Part shown: one piece after another, positions 6,441-7,152 of the stretch | Layout of the letters: the number at the start of each line of letters is the position of its first letter | Position numbering within the stretch: position 1 is the first letter of the stretch | From: Caldifarciminota bacterium | GTDB lineage: Bacteria; Hydrothermota; E44-bin80 | Assembly: GCA_023127905.1 (NCBI GenBank) | Contig: JAGMEZ010000651.1 | Location: 1-7,152, forward strand | Length of the DNA stretch: 7,152 bases | Direction: 5' to 3' | Notes under the pieces: model-generated | What the model was told of the DNA's origin: nothing | The model's database searches: none | The model's input: the letters and a program-made list of their open reading frames with translations, nothing else | Position numbers and translations under genes: made by a program

Positions 6441-7034
6441 ATGGCATTAATTAAGTATGCAACGAGAGAAATAGCTTGTAAGATAGTTTACTATGGACCT
6501 GGTATGTCTGGAAAGACTACCAACCTACAGTATCTTTATAGTCGAATTCCTGAGGACAGAAAAGGAAAGATGATTTCTCTTGCAACAAATCAAGACAGAA
6601 CACTCTTCTTCGATTTTCTACCTCTTGATCTTGGTGATGTTTTTGGTTTTTCAACAAGCATTCAGCTTTATACAGTTCCAGGACAGGTTTACTATAACGC
6701 AACAAGGAGACTTGTGTTGCAGGCTACAGATGGTATTGTTTTTGTTGCTGATTCTCAGACGTGGCGCAAGGAGGATAATATTCTCAGTTTTATGAATCTG
6801 AAAGAAAATCTTAAAGCTAATGGTTTTGATATTAATTTAATACCACTTATTATTCAATACAATAAGAGAGACCTGATTGAAATAATGGATATAGAAGAGC
6901 TCAGAAATGACCTGAACACTATGAACCTTCCCGATGTTGCTACTTCGGCTCTTAAAGGAAATGGTATTATTGACACACTAAGGGTTGTAGGTAAAGCTGT
7001 TCTCTCGGACCTTAGAAAGAAATTTAAGAGATGA
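6441..7034 (+). CDS. mglA: MglA-family small Ras-like GTPase
   Basis: MglA is a cytoplasmic GTPase that sets the leading pole and directs type IV pili and gliding machinery in Myxococcus. This 197-residue protein is close to the 195-residue Myxococcus form over its whole length. It shows P-loop GPGMSGKTT (19-27), Arg53-Thr54 in QDRTLFFDFLP (51-61), the MglA-specific switch II TVPGQ with Gln82 in place of Ras DTAGQ, NKRD (141-144) for guanine recognition, and TSALKGNG (168-175) as the G5 region. Arg53 and Gln82 are known catalytic residues of MglA. No strong Shine-Dalgarno precedes the ATG, so reinitiation after accC (5-nt gap) is likely. The partner MglB is not next to it in this window. Its stop TGA overlaps the start of the next gene. 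Confidence 0.95.
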   Translation: MALIKYATREIACKIVYYGPGMSGKTTNLQYLYSRIPEDRKGKMISLATNQDRTLFFDFLPLDLGDVFGFSTSIQLYTVPGQVYYNATRRLVLQATDGIVFVADSQTWRKEDNILSFMNLKENLKANGFDINLIPLIIQYNKRDLIEIMDIEELRNDLNTMNLPDVATSALKGNGIIDTLRVVGKAVLSDLRKKFKR

Positions 7035-7152
7035 TAAGAAGATATTCGTTCAAGAATTTTGCTATTGGGAGAGCAAATCAACTTGCATTCCTTTCTGTGA
7101 AAAGAACACTAAGACACCTTGGTCATGATATAAACCCACTATTTATTTATTC
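7031..7152 (+). CDS. DnaA-like AAA+ ATPase, 5' end only
   Basis: An ATG at 7031 overlaps the mglA stop (ATGA) and the frame stays open for 40 codons to the window edge. The peptide matches the start of the DnaA AAA+ domain: YSFKNFAIGRANQLA (residues 5-19), then a 15-residue helix and NPLFIY (35-40), with the same spacing as FDNFVEGKSNQLA...NPLFLY in E. coli DnaA; the Walker A motif would follow just outside. The start lies directly at the AAA+ domain, so DnaA domains I (DnaB/HU interaction) and II seem absent. That is unlike a canonical replication initiator and more like Hda or other DnaA-related regulators. The known length is too short to decide. Overlap with mglA suggests translational coupling. 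Confidence 0.75.
   Translation, partial: MIRRYSFKNFAIGRANQLAFLSVKRTLRHLGHDINPLFIY

Noticed and set aside
6517..7081. Alternative frames on both strands across mglA
   Set aside because: mglA is conserved from end to end in its own frame; the others carry no recognisable motif.
1..7152. tRNA, rRNA, CRISPR array, insertion sequence or intrinsic terminator
   Set aside because: No such structure was seen on reading; nearly all the window is coding, and the ends of both transcription units lie outside it.

Overview
The window is 7.15 kb of AT-rich, gene-dense bacterial DNA. It holds one long minus-strand gene and, divergent from it across a short intergenic region, a tightly packed plus-strand operon that runs off the right edge. 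Genes for acetyl-CoA carboxylase, a PilT-type pilus retraction ATPase and an MglA polarity GTPase suggest a Gram-negative-type, surface-motile bacterium. The low GC and unusual gene order would fit an uncultured or candidate phylum (for example in or near the FCB group or WOR-3), but the sequence alone does not fix the taxon.

Left half (minus strand, about 14-3331): one gene encodes a protein of about 1105 residues. Its first ~600 residues are coiled-coil with two degenerate chemoreceptor (MCP) signalling tips. Its last ~480 residues are a complete family 5 solute-binding domain (OppA/DppA type). I see no signal peptide or transmembrane segment, so a domain normally outside the cytoplasm appears fused to an intracellular chemoreceptor-like scaffold. 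This is the most unusual item in the window.

Middle (about 3332-3534): a compact divergent control region. Each direction has a near-consensus sigma-70 type promoter with a 17-bp spacer. The rightward promoter overlaps an imperfect palindrome and is followed by a possible seven-codon leader ORF.

Right half (plus strand, 3535 to the end): accB (biotin carboxyl carrier protein), pilT, accC (biotin carboxylase), mglA, and the first 40 codons of a DnaA-like AAA+ protein. Gaps are 10, 5 and 5 nt, then a 4-nt overlap, so co-transcription is likely. AccB and AccC together form the biotin-carboxylation half of acetyl-CoA carboxylase, the committed step of fatty acid synthesis. PilT and MglA belong to type IV pilus motility and polarity control. 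Separation of accB from accC by pilT is atypical.

Taken together, a soluble chemoreceptor-like protein beside pilT and mglA recalls the functional link between FrzCD, MglA and PilT in Myxococcus, but no chemotaxis kinase, CheW or methylation enzyme is visible here, so this is only a hypothesis.
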